From contig NZ_CANLDB010000008.1 of the NCBI RefSeq assembly GCF_947489365.1, positions 1-64,000 of the forward strand: a stretch of DNA of 64,000 nucleotides. The letters run 5' to 3'. Positions 8,571-16,539 of the stretch are shown piece after piece (position 1 is the stretch's first letter; each line of letters begins with the position of its first letter). The notes below the pieces were generated by a model. The model was not told the DNA's origin. It ran no database searches and worked only from the letters and a program-made list of their open reading frames with translations. Position numbers and translations under genes: made by a program. The DNA comes from an uncultured Nocardioides sp. (GTDB taxonomy: Bacteria; Actinomycetota; Actinomycetes; Propionibacteriales; Nocardioidaceae).

Positions 8571-9569
8571 ATGGACTTCGTGGCCATCCTGGGCAGCGCC
8601 ATCCAACAGGCGTTCGGGCCCACCGCCGTCATCTACTGCCTGGCCGCCATCGGCCTCAACGTGCACTTCGGCTACACCGGCCTGCTGAACTTCGGCCAGG
8701 CCGGCTTCATGATGGTGGCGGGCTACTCGATCGCCTGCGCCGTCACCATCTTCGCGACCTCGCTGTGGGTGGGCGTCGTCGTCGGGCTCCTGCTGGCCGC
8801 GCTGCTGGCGCTGGCGCTCGGCGTACCGACGCTGAGGCTGAGGGCCGACTACCTGGCGATCGTGACCATCGCGAGCGCGGAGATCATCCGGCAGACCGTC
8901 GCCGCGGCGTCGTTCTCGGAGTACTTCGGCGGCCAGGACGGCGTCACCGACTTCATCTCGGGCTTCCGCGACGCCAACCCCTACTCCGGCTCGGTCGGGA
9001 TCCCCGGCCTGTTCCGCTGGAGCGCCTTCGACATCTGGGTCATGACGGTCGGGTGGCTCCTCGTGGCGCTCAGCTGCCTCGTGGTCTTCCTGCTGATGCG
9101 CAGCCCCTGGGGCCGGGTGCTCAAGTCGATCCGCGAGGACGAGAACGCCGTCCGCTCTCTCGGCAAGAACGTGTACGCCTACAAGATGCAGGCCCTCGTC
9201 ATCGGCGGCATCTTCGGTGCGCTGGCCGGCTTCATGGTCTCGCTGCGGTCCGCCGCCGTCGGGCCGTCGTTCTTCGCCACCGACGTGACCTTCTTCGCCT
9301 ACACCGTGCTGCTGATCGGCGGCGCGGCCCGCGTGATGGGACCGGTCGTCGGCGCCATCATCTTCTGGTTCCTGATCACCGCCCTCGGCGGGTTCTTCAG
9401 CCAGGCGACCGCCGGGGCGGACCCGCTGATCCCCGAGGCCATCATGGACCCCAACCAGGCCAGCCTGATGCGCTTCATCTTCCTGGGCCTTGGACTGATG
9501 TTGCTGATGATCTTCCGACCACAGGGGATCTTCGGCGACCGGAGGGAGCTGGCCATCGATGCCCGCTGA
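8571..9569 (+). CDS. livM: Branched-chain amino acid ABC transporter permease LivM
   Basis: At 332 residues this is the second permease of the LIV-type importer, with about nine helices. Typical features are NVHFGYTGLLNFGQAGFMMVAGY near the N-terminus, GVPTLRLRADYLAIVTIASAEIIR, the cytoplasmic coupling segment RSPWGRVLKSIREDENAVRSLGKN, and a C-terminal RPQGIFGDRREL. It follows livH by 16 bp with GAGGAAAGG upstream and overlaps livG by 11 bp, which implies translational coupling. Confidence 0.96.
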   Translation: MDFVAILGSAIQQAFGPTAVIYCLAAIGLNVHFGYTGLLNFGQAGFMMVAGYSIACAVTIFATSLWVGVVVGLLLAALLALALGVPTLRLRADYLAIVTIASAEIIRQTVAAASFSEYFGGQDGVTDFISGFRDANPYSGSVGIPGLFRWSAFDIWVMTVGWLLVALSCLVVFLLMRSPWGRVLKSIREDENAVRSLGKNVYAYKMQALVIGGIFGALAGFMVSLRSAAVGPSFFATDVTFFAYTVLLIGGAARVMGPVVGAIIFWFLITALGGFFSQATAGADPLIPEAIMDPNQASLMRFIFLGLGLMLLMIFRPQGIFGDRRELAIDAR

Positions 9570-10505
9570 GACAGAGCCGAGCCTGGCCAAGGCCACGCCC
9601 CGCAGCGACGCCGCGCGTGCGGCGCTCGTCGACGTCGAGCACGAGCCCGGCGCGAAGAAGCCGGACCCGATCCTCGTGGCGCACGGCATCCGGCGCCAGT
9701 TCGGCGGCCTGACGGCCGTCGACGTGGAGCACGTCGAGATCCAGCGGGGCGTCATCACCGCGCTCATCGGTCCGAACGGTGCCGGCAAGACGACGTTCTT
9801 CAACCTGCTCACCGGCTTCGACCGCCCCAACGAGGGCACGTGGTCCTTCAAGGGCACCACGCTCGACAAGGTGCCGGCGTACAAGGTGGCGCGACTGGGC
9901 ATGGTGCGCACCTTCCAGCTCACGAAGGTGCTCTCCCGCCTGACCGTCATCGAGAACATGCGGGTCGGCGCGACCGACCAGCGCGGCGAGGGTCTGCTGA
10001 GCGCCATGTTCTCGTGGTTGTGGCGCGGCCAGGAGGAGACGAACACCGTCAAGGCCGACGAGCTGCTCGAGCGCTTCCTGCTGCACAAGAAGCGCGAGGA
10101 CTTCGCCGGCTCGCTGTCGGGCGGTCAGCGCAAGCTGCTCGAGATGGCGCGCGCCCTGATGGCGGACCCCGAGCTCGTCATGCTCGACGAGCCGATGGCG
10201 GGCGTGAACCCGGCCCTGAAGCAGTCGCTGCTGGGCCACGTGAAGTCGCTGCGCGAGGAGGGCCGCTCGGTCCTGTTCGTCGAGCACGACATGGACATGG
10301 TCCGCGACATCTCCGACTGGGTCATCGTGATGGCGCAGGGCAAGGTGGTTGCCGAGGGGCCGCCGGACCGGGTCATGAGCGACCAGCGCGTCATCGACGC
10401 CTACCTGGGCTCGCACCACGACCAGGACCTCAGCGAGGACATGGAGGAGACGATCCTCGCCGAGGCCCAGGCCGAGATCGACGCCGAGCACACCGAGGAG
10501 AAGTC

Positions 10506-10509
<4 letters not shown>
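9559..10509 (+). CDS. livG: Branched-chain amino acid ABC transporter ATP-binding protein LivG
   Basis: A 316-residue ABC ATPase with Walker A GPNGAGKTT, signature LSGGQRKLLEMARALM and Walker B ELVMLDEPMAGVNP. The LivG-type insertion is present (GMVRTFQLTKVLSRLTVIENM). An extension of about 35 residues precedes the ABC domain, and an acidic tail (EDMEETILAEAQAEIDAEH) follows it; both are longer than in E. coli LivG. It overlaps livM by 11 bp and livF by 4 bp (GTGA). Confidence 0.96.
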
Positions 10510-11309
<800 letters not shown>

Positions 11310-11329
11310 GCCGCACGACACCGTCCGCT

Positions 11330-11361
11330 CCGCCCCCGCGCCGTCCCCGGTGCGGGGGCGG
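11330..11361 (+). terminator. Hairpin terminator after livF
   Basis: A 10-bp stem (CCGCCCCCGC at 11330-11339 with its complement at 11352-11361) and a 12-nt loop, starting 20 nt after the livF stop codon. Confidence 0.65.
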
Positions 11362-11405
11362 TGGTGCGTCCGGGGGTGGGCCCGGGCTGACTCGGGCCGA
11401 CTCGG

Positions 11406-11499
11406 GCCGACTTCCCAGGGTAGGCAGTGACGTCGGCACCTACCGTGTGACATTGCGCGTGGTGAGTGCGCAGGTCACCACCTACCCTGGGAAGTCGGC
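11406..11499. repeat. 94-bp hairpin element, copy 1 (livF side of the DUF559 gene)
   Basis: The outer arms GCCGACTTCCCAGGGTAGG (11406-11424) and its exact complement (11481-11499) form a 19-bp perfect stem. The interior continues as an imperfect stem (GTGAC/GTCAC, then GGCAC paired against GTGCG) towards a loop near 11445-11460. Two GACTCGGGCC repeats immediately precede it. A related element in the same orientation and of the same length lies at 12602-12695, on the other side of the DUF559 gene. By hand alignment about 73 of 94 positions agree without gaps. Confidence 0.85.
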
Positions 11500-11537
11500 A
11501 CACCCCGGGCTCGCGGCCACCGGGCGCTCCGGGTCGG

Positions 11538-12482
11538 TCACGCCGCGGCGAGGCCGAGGGCGCGGCGGACGCGGGCGACCAGGGCCGTCGGGTGCTCCAG
11601 GTCGGCCCAGACGACACGGATGACGGTCCAGCCGGTGAGCTCGCGGATCCGGTCCTCCCGTCGCTTCTCCGCGACCAGGACGTCCGCGACGGACTGACCG
11701 GGCCTGAGCAGCCGGCCGTACTTCACGAGGCCGTCGAACTCGAGGACGACGCCGTGCTCGGGCCAGGCCAGGTCGCAGTACGCACGGAAGTCACTGTCGG
11801 GGTCGACGACCTCGTGCTGCAGCACCGGCGTCGGCAGGCCCTGACCCCACAGGATCCAGCGCAGCCGTGACTCCCCCACGCTCTCCGCGGCACCGTCGGC
11901 CAGTCGGACGGCGACGCTGAGCTTGTGACGGTCCGGCCACCGCTCCATCGCCACCCAGGTACGACCCAGGTCCGCGCGCGTCGCGAACCCCGCGTGCAAC
12001 AGGGCGTCGGCGGTCGGCAGGAAGGTGGCGGGCGTCCCCAGGATCCCGGTCTCGATCGCCGCCCGCGTCGGGCCCACGCACGGCACCCCTCCGGCCTCGA
12101 CGACGTCACCCGGGTCCAGTCTTCCCACGTGGTGGGTGACGTCGGCCTGCCGGCGACCGGGTACGTCGTCGACGCGAGTCAGGTGCACCCGGTCGAGCGG
12201 GACGCCCCAGACGGGGAGTCCGTGCAACAGCGCGGCGGAGACGTGACTCGCGACCGCTTCCCCTCCGAGCCGGTGGATCACCGCCCGCAGTCGCAGCAGG
12301 TGGCGACCCTCCGCGTCGAGGGCGCGCCACCGTGACGTCCTGGTGTACGTCCCGTGCCGGAAGCGTGTGAGCCGTTCCGCCCGTCGCTCGGCGGTGAGCA
12401 CCTTGTCGGTCACGCCGAGGTCGAGCGCCTCGGCACGCGTGGCGAATCCCTGACGGTCGATGAGGGCGAGGAGCAGCTCCAT
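11538..12482 (-). CDS. DUF559-type (Vsr/PD-(D/E)XK-like) nuclease-domain protein with AbiEi-like N-terminus
   Basis: A 314-residue protein. The N-terminus (MELLLALIDRQGFATRAEALDLGV, then ERLTRFRHGTYT) resembles the winged-helix AbiEi-type antitoxin domain. The C-terminal about 110 residues look like a DUF559/Vsr-like PD-(D/E)XK fold: E in SESRLRW, D in YCDLAWPEHG, ExD in VLEFDG, then KRREDRIRELTGWTVIRVVW. No partner toxin, methylase or helicase is adjacent. The start chosen is ATG at 12482; the frame stays open to 12635, inside the upstream hairpin element, but that extension is low-complexity. The gene sits between two copies of a 94-bp hairpin element and in the convergent gap between livF and livK, consistent with insertion as a unit. 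Endonuclease activity is inferred only. Confidence 0.7.
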   Translation of the reverse strand: MELLLALIDRQGFATRAEALDLGVTDKVLTAERRAERLTRFRHGTYTRTSRWRALDAEGRHLLRLRAVIHRLGGEAVASHVSAALLHGLPVWGVPLDRVHLTRVDDVPGRRQADVTHHVGRLDPGDVVEAGGVPCVGPTRAAIETGILGTPATFLPTADALLHAGFATRADLGRTWVAMERWPDRHKLSVAVRLADGAAESVGESRLRWILWGQGLPTPVLQHEVVDPDSDFRAYCDLAWPEHGVVLEFDGLVKYGRLLRPGQSVADVLVAEKRREDRIRELTGWTVIRVVWADLEHPTALVARVRRALGLAAA

Positions 12483-12601
12483 GACCGCAGGGTCGCCCGG
12501 GACGGCCACCAGGCGCGACGTCCCGTCCCCGGGCTGGGGAGAACCCGTCGCGGCCCGCACCTGTGGACATGATCCGGCCGGTCGCCGCACGGCAGCCGTG
12601 G

Positions 12602-12695
12602 GCCGGCTTCCCAGGTGAGGCAGTGAGGTCGGCACCTACCGCGTTGAATTCGGCGAGGTCGGTGCCGACATCGCCACTCACCCTGGGAAGTCGTC
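12602..12695. repeat. 94-bp hairpin element, copy 2 (livK side of the DUF559 gene)
   Basis: The same architecture and orientation as 11406-11499: CTTCCCAGG near the left end, ACCCTGGGAAG near the right end, and a shared GGTCGGCACCTACCG block. Its arms pair imperfectly around a central GAATTC. It lies about 120 bp upstream of the DUF559 start codon. The rest of the gap from 12483 to 12829 holds two CCCAGCCCCGTCC direct repeats, the livK terminator and nothing else recognised. Confidence 0.82.
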
Positions 12696-12766
12696 CCCAG
12701 CCCCGTCCAGTCCCAGCCCCGTCCGGACCCGGCCGCACGGGGAGCCGACCCGGGCCAGGACGCACG

Positions 12767-12799
12767 GGAGCCCCCGGCCGCGTGGCGGCCGGGGGCTCC
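12767..12799 (-). terminator. Strong hairpin terminator after livK
   Basis: A 15-bp perfect stem (GGAGCCCCCGGCCGC at 12767-12781 with its complement at 12785-12799) and a 3-nt loop, about 30 nt beyond the livK stop codon. Confidence 0.75.
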
Positions 12800-12829
12800 G
12801 GTGGTGGTGCGGGTGCTACGAGAGCGAGA

Positions 12830-14128
12830 TCAGCTGGTCTCGGGGACGACACCGGAGACGGTGTCGATGCGCTCGTAGGTGTTGCCGTCGTACTCGTTGA
12901 TGCCGTACGTGCCGGCGACGAGGCTGCCGGAGTCGGTCATGTCGGTCGGACCCGACTTGCCGTCGTAGTCGATGTCCTCGCCGTCCTCGAGGAGCTGAGC
13001 GCACTCCTCGAACTCGGTGCACTTCGTGCCCTCGCGGGTGATGTTGACGATCTCCGAACCGATGGCCTCACCGGAGTCGTTGCCGGCCGCGATGGCCGCC
13101 AGCGCGGAGATGACGACGGCGTCGTAGGACTCGGCGCCGTAGGTCAGGTCGTCGACGTCGGGGTTCTCCCGCAGACGGTCCTCGAAGTCGGGGTCCGGCT
13201 CGGCGGCACCGGGCGCGGTGCCCTTGACGCCGGTCAGGTCGAAGTTCTCGGCCGAGTAGTCCGCCAGGTTGCCGTCCACGAAGTAGATCGGGATGTCCTG
13301 GGGGCCGATCCCCTTGGAGATGAGCTGCGGGATGATCTTGGTGGTCTCGTTGAAGGACACCATGACCAGGGCGTCGGGCTCGGAGGCCGCGATCTGGTTC
13401 ACCTCGGCCGTGAAGTTCTGGGCGTCGGCGGCGTAGAGGACGAAGTCCGCGACGGAGGCGCCCTTCTCCTCGACGACCTCCTGGACACGCTCGGAGAGGC
13501 CCTCGCCGTAGAAGTCCTGGCGGCCCATGATGGCGACGTTGGAGGCGCCGTCCTCGACCACGAGGTTCGCGAGGATCTCGCCCTGCAGCACGTCGGACGG
13601 GGCGGTGCGGAAGTAGAGCCCGCCGTCGTCGTAGGTGTCGAAGCCCGCGGCGGTGTTCGCCGGCGAGAACTGGACGACGCCCGCGCCGGTGATCTTGTCG
13701 ATCACGGAGACGGACACGCCGGAGGCGGCGGCACCGATGATGGTGTCGACGTCCTCGGCGAGCAGGTTGTCGACCTCGGCGCCCGCGATGTCGGGGGTGC
13801 CGTCACCGGAGTCGGCCTTGATGCCGACGACGTCCTGGCCGAGCACACCGCCGGCCGCGTTGATGTCCTCGATCGCGAGGTCGACGCCCTGGAACTCCGG
13901 GGGGCCGAGGAACGCGAGGTCACCGGTCTGGGGCAGCAGCGAGCCGACGGTGAAGACCCCGTCGCCCTCGGGGAAGTCGCCACCCGAGGCCTCCGAGGAC
14001 TCCTCCGAGCCGGAGCCGGACGTCTCGCCGCCGTCGGAGGAGTCGTCCTCCGCACCGCACGCGGTCATGATCAGGGCCGCAACGGCAAGGGGGGCGCCAT
14101 AGCGGATGGCGCGGGATCTGCGGGTCAT
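12830..14128 (-). CDS. livK: Branched-chain amino acid ABC transporter substrate-binding lipoprotein LivK
   Basis: A 432-residue lipoprotein. The basic N-terminus and hydrophobic core end in a lipobox LIMTAC with Cys24 as the lipidated residue. A Ser/Glu/Gly-rich linker leads into a periplasmic-binding-protein type 1 fold (VGSLLPQTGDLAFLGPPEFQGVDLAIEDINAAGG). It should capture substrate outside the cell for LivHMGF, but it is transcribed towards that operon from its own promoter rather than within it. The RBS GGAGG lies 5 nt before the ATG. Amino-acid specificity is not proven, since the same fold is used for amides, urea and aromatic compounds. Confidence 0.9.
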   Translation of the reverse strand: MTRRSRAIRYGAPLAVAALIMTACGAEDDSSDGGETSGSGSEESSEASGGDFPEGDGVFTVGSLLPQTGDLAFLGPPEFQGVDLAIEDINAAGGVLGQDVVGIKADSGDGTPDIAGAEVDNLLAEDVDTIIGAAASGVSVSVIDKITGAGVVQFSPANTAAGFDTYDDGGLYFRTAPSDVLQGEILANLVVEDGASNVAIMGRQDFYGEGLSERVQEVVEEKGASVADFVLYAADAQNFTAEVNQIAASEPDALVMVSFNETTKIIPQLISKGIGPQDIPIYFVDGNLADYSAENFDLTGVKGTAPGAAEPDPDFEDRLRENPDVDDLTYGAESYDAVVISALAAIAAGNDSGEAIGSEIVNITREGTKCTEFEECAQLLEDGEDIDYDGKSGPTDMTDSGSLVAGTYGINEYDGNTYERIDTVSGVVPETS

Positions 14129-14195
14129 GTGGCCTCCGGCTCACTAGGTCGACAACCCGGGCGGAACCACCCGCCGGGCAGGGTGCTGCGGGAGG

Positions 14196-14201
14196 AAAGT
14201 A
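14196..14201 (-). promoter_or_regulatory. Candidate livK -10 box TACTTT
   Basis: TACTTT on the minus strand matches TANNNT and lies about 65-70 nt upstream of the livK ATG. The predicted leader contains an imperfect GC stem-loop at 14156-14178 (CCCGGGCGG/CCGCCGGG). Confidence 0.4.
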
Positions 14202-14272
14202 GCGTTCTCCGGCCCCATCGAGGAGTCACGGGCAGGTCACAGTTACGCCTGTTGCCGAACCGTGACCTGACC

Positions 14273-14884
14273 TCACCCCTCGGCGATCCCCGGACCGTGC
14301 TCGACGACGCCCTCGGCGACCTGTCGCATCGACAGCCGGAGGTCCATCGCGGTCTTCTGGATCCACCGGAAGGCGTCCGGCTCGCTGAGCCCGAGCGACT
14401 CCGACAGCACCCCCTTCGCCCGCTCGACCGCCTTGCGGGCGGCCAGCTGCTCGTCGCGGGCGGCGACCTCGGACTCGAGCGCCGCGATCTCGGCGTACCG
14501 GCTCAGCGCCATCTCGATCGCGGGCACCAGGTCGGAGGCCCCGAAGGGCTTCACGAGGTACGACATCGCGCCGGCGTCGCGGGCGCGCTCCACCAGGTCG
14601 CGCTGCGAGAACGCGGTGAGGATGACGACCGGGGCGATCCTGGCCTCCGCGATCGCCGCCGCGGCGCTGATGCCGTCGAGCACGGGCATCTTCACGTCGA
14701 GGACGACGAGGTCGGGGCGGAGCTCGTGGGCCAGCTCGACGGCCCGCTGGCCGTCGGCGGCCTCGCCGACGACGTCGTACCCCTCCTCGGCGAGCATCTC
14801 GGCGAGGTCCATGCGGATCAGGGCCTCGTCCTCGGCGATCACGACCCGGGGGCGCGTCGACCCACCGGACTCTGCTCTGGTCAC
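14273..14884 (-). CDS. pdtaR: ANTAR-domain response regulator (PdtaR-like)
   Basis: A 203-residue protein. The receiver domain (residues 12-130) has the acidic pair in VVIAEDEALIRMDLAEML, phospho-acceptor Asp in VVLDVKMPVLDG, the conserved Thr in ILTAF and Lys in YLVKPF. A short coiled coil (EIAALESEVAARDEQLAARKAVERAKGVL) leads into an ANTAR RNA-binding domain (EPDAFRWIQKTAMDLRLSMRQVAEGVV). ANTAR regulators bind paired hairpins in nascent RNA and block termination. The usual partner kinase PdtaS is not in the window. GTG starts 6 nt after a TAGCCT -10 box, so the mRNA is probably leaderless. Confidence 0.92.
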   Translation of the reverse strand: MTRAESGGSTRPRVVIAEDEALIRMDLAEMLAEEGYDVVGEAADGQRAVELAHELRPDLVVLDVKMPVLDGISAAAAIAEARIAPVVILTAFSQRDLVERARDAGAMSYLVKPFGASDLVPAIEMALSRYAEIAALESEVAARDEQLAARKAVERAKGVLSESLGLSEPDAFRWIQKTAMDLRLSMRQVAEGVVEHGPGIAEG

Positions 14885-14890
14885 GCGATC

Positions 14891-14896
14891 AGGCTA
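14891..14896 (-). promoter_or_regulatory. pdtaR leaderless -10 box TAGCCT
   Basis: TAGCCT on the minus strand followed by 6 nt and the GTG start codon fits a leaderless actinobacterial promoter. The tRNA promoter diverges from it within 40 bp. Confidence 0.6.
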
Positions 14897-14926
14897 GTCA
14901 CCGCGCCGGGCGGCCGCGGGGCCCGG

Positions 14927-14932
14927 TAGCGT
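14927..14932 (+). promoter_or_regulatory. tRNA promoter -10 box TAGCGT
   Basis: TAGCGT matches TANNNT and would start transcription about 6 nt before the mature tRNA 5' end. Confidence 0.5.
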
Positions 14933-14945
14933 GCGCCCCGCGCCG

Positions 14946-15018
14946 GCCCCGGTATCCCAACGGCAGAGGAAGCGGTCTCAAACACCGTCCAGTGTGGGTT
15001 CGAATCCCACCCGGGGCA
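14946..15018 (+). tRNA. tRNA with CAA anticodon (Leu by anticodon), short variable arm
   Basis: 73 nt without encoded CCA beyond the discriminator A. The acceptor stem is GCCCCGG/CCGGGGC. The D stem is TCC/GGA with a GG-containing loop. The anticodon stem is GCGGT/ACCGT with loop CTCAAAC, placing anticodon CAA after U33. The variable arm is CCAGT and the T arm is GTGGG-TTCGAAT-CCCAC. By anticodon it reads UUG (Leu). However, bacterial Leu tRNAs normally carry a long variable arm, and this one has only 5 nt. The 3' end abuts the convergent pyk gene with 3 bp between them. Confidence 0.85.
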
Positions 15019-15021
15019 CCC

Positions 15022-16473
15022 TCAGGTGCGACGCTGGTACGCCGGGGCCGCCTCGTTGATCGCGTCGCCCATCCGGTGGATGCGCAGCGCGTTGGTGGAC
15101 CCGGGGATGCCGGGCGGGCTCCCGGCGATGATCACCACGAGGTCGCCCTCGACGACCCGACCGATGCGCAGGAGCTGCTCGTCGACCTGGCGGACCATCT
15201 CGTCGGTGTGCTCCACCGCGGCGGTGCGGAACGTCTCGACCCCCCACGTCATGGCCAGCTGGGATCGCACCCGGTCCTCCGGCGTGAACGCCAGCGTCGG
15301 GGTGGTCCCCCGCAGGCGGGACAGCCGCCGCGCGGAGTCGCCGCTCTGGGTGAAGGCGACGAGGTACTTGGCGCCGATCCGCTCGGCCACCTCGGCGGCC
15401 GCCTTCGCGATGACGCCGCCGCGGGTGTGCGGGTTCCACTCGATCGTCTTCATGCTGTCGCGGCCGTGCTCCTCGGCGGCGCCGACGATGCGGGCCATCG
15501 TCTCGACCGTGTGCACGGGGTACTCCCCCACGCTCGTCTCGCCGGAGAGCATCACGGCGTCCGCGCCGTCGAGGACGGCGTTCGCGACGTCGTTGGTCTC
15601 CGCGCGGGTCGGGGCGGGGCTGCTGATCATCGACTCGAGCATCTGCGTGGCCACGATGACCGGCTTGGCGTTGCGGCGGGCCTTGTCGATGACCCGCTTC
15701 TGCAGGAACGGCACCTCCTCGAGGGGGCACTCCACGCCCAGGTCGCCGCGGGCGACCATGAAGGCGTCGAAGGCGTCGACGACCGCGTCGAGGTTCTCGA
15801 TGGCCTGGGGCTTCTCGATCTTCGCCACGATCGGGAGCCACACCTGCTCCTCGTCCATGATCGCGCGGACGTCGTCGGCGTCCGCCGCGTCGCGCACGAA
15901 GCTGAGGGCGATGAAGTCGACGCCCATGCGCAGCGCGAAGCGCAGGTCCTCGACGTCCTTCTCGCTCAGCGCGGGCACGGAGACGGCGACCCCGGGCAGG
16001 TTGATGCCCTTGTGGTTGCTGACCGGGCCCCCGACGAGCACCTCGCAGCGCACGTCGGTGCCGTCGACGACCTCGAGCACCCGCAGCCGGACGCGACCGT
16101 CGTCGATGAGGATCGGGTCGCCGGTGGCCACGTCGCCCGGCAGGCCGGCGTACGTCGTCCCGCCGATCTCGGCGTCGCCGGGGACCTCGCGGGTGGTGAT
16201 GGTCCACTCCTGGCCGCGGTGCAGGGTCACCGGGCCGTCGGCGATGGTCGACAACCGGATCTTGGGGCCCTGCAGGTCGGCGAGGATCGCGACGCCGTGC
16301 CCGCTGGCGTCGGCGGCCTCGCGGACCAGCCGGTAGCTCTCGCGGTGGTCGGCGTGGGTGCCGTGGCTCATGTTGAGCCGGGCGACGTCCATCCCGGCGT
16401 ACACGAGCTCACGGATCCGGCGCTCGCTCGAGGTGGCCGGGCCGAGGGTGCAGACGATCTTGGCTCTACGCAC
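15022..16473 (-). CDS. pyk: Pyruvate kinase
   Basis: A 483-residue protein of normal family length that converts phosphoenolpyruvate and ADP to pyruvate and ATP. It starts RRAKIVCTLGPATSS and carries the substrate-site stretch DVARLNMSHGTHADH, the catalytic Lys region LPIVAKIEKPQAIENL, and FMVARGDLGVE for divalent metal binding. The C-terminal allosteric-type domain follows. GTG is preceded by TAAGGT at a 6-nt distance. That -10 box overlaps a perfect 32-bp palindrome, which suggests repressor control or a shared terminator with gltD. Confidence 0.97.
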   Translation of the reverse strand: MRRAKIVCTLGPATSSERRIRELVYAGMDVARLNMSHGTHADHRESYRLVREAADASGHGVAILADLQGPKIRLSTIADGPVTLHRGQEWTITTREVPGDAEIGGTTYAGLPGDVATGDPILIDDGRVRLRVLEVVDGTDVRCEVLVGGPVSNHKGINLPGVAVSVPALSEKDVEDLRFALRMGVDFIALSFVRDAADADDVRAIMDEEQVWLPIVAKIEKPQAIENLDAVVDAFDAFMVARGDLGVECPLEEVPFLQKRVIDKARRNAKPVIVATQMLESMISSPAPTRAETNDVANAVLDGADAVMLSGETSVGEYPVHTVETMARIVGAAEEHGRDSMKTIEWNPHTRGGVIAKAAAEVAERIGAKYLVAFTQSGDSARRLSRLRGTTPTLAFTPEDRVRSQLAMTWGVETFRTAAVEHTDEMVRQVDEQLLRIGRVVEGDLVVIIAGSPPGIPGSTNALRIHRMGDAINEAAPAYQRRT

Positions 16474-16479
16474 CCTGCG

Positions 16480-16485
16480 ACCTTA
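16480..16485 (-). promoter_or_regulatory. pyk leaderless -10 box TAAGGT
   Basis: On the minus strand TAAGGT ends 6 nt before the pyk GTG. Five of its six bases lie inside the palindrome at 16481-16512. Confidence 0.5.
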
Positions 16486-16512
16486 CCGGTTTGAACGTTC
16501 AAACCGGTAAGG
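16481..16512. promoter_or_regulatory. Perfect 32-bp palindrome between gltD and pyk
   Basis: The half-site CCTTACCGGTTTGAAC (16481-16496) is followed directly by its exact complement (16497-16512). It lies 27 nt beyond the gltD stop codon and overlaps the predicted pyk -10 box. As DNA it looks like an operator for a dimeric regulator. As RNA it would be a 16-bp hairpin that could end gltBD transcription. Confidence 0.8.
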
Positions 16513-16539
16513 CCCAGGTCGACGGACGGGTGAACGGCG

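Noticed and set aside
12483..12635. Longer N-terminus for the DUF559 protein
   Set aside because: The frame is open to 12635 but begins inside the hairpin repeat, and the added residues match no family start, whereas MELLLALIDRQ does.
11310..12829. Standard insertion sequence between livF and livK
   Set aside because: No DDE, Y1 or serine recombinase is encoded, and the flanking hairpins are direct rather than inverted copies. No target-site duplication could be identified by eye.
16481..16512. LexA/SOS box at the gltD-pyk palindrome
   Set aside because: GAACGTTC is present, but the actinobacterial SOS box needs a 4-bp spacer between GAAC and GTTC; here there is none, and pyk is not an SOS gene.
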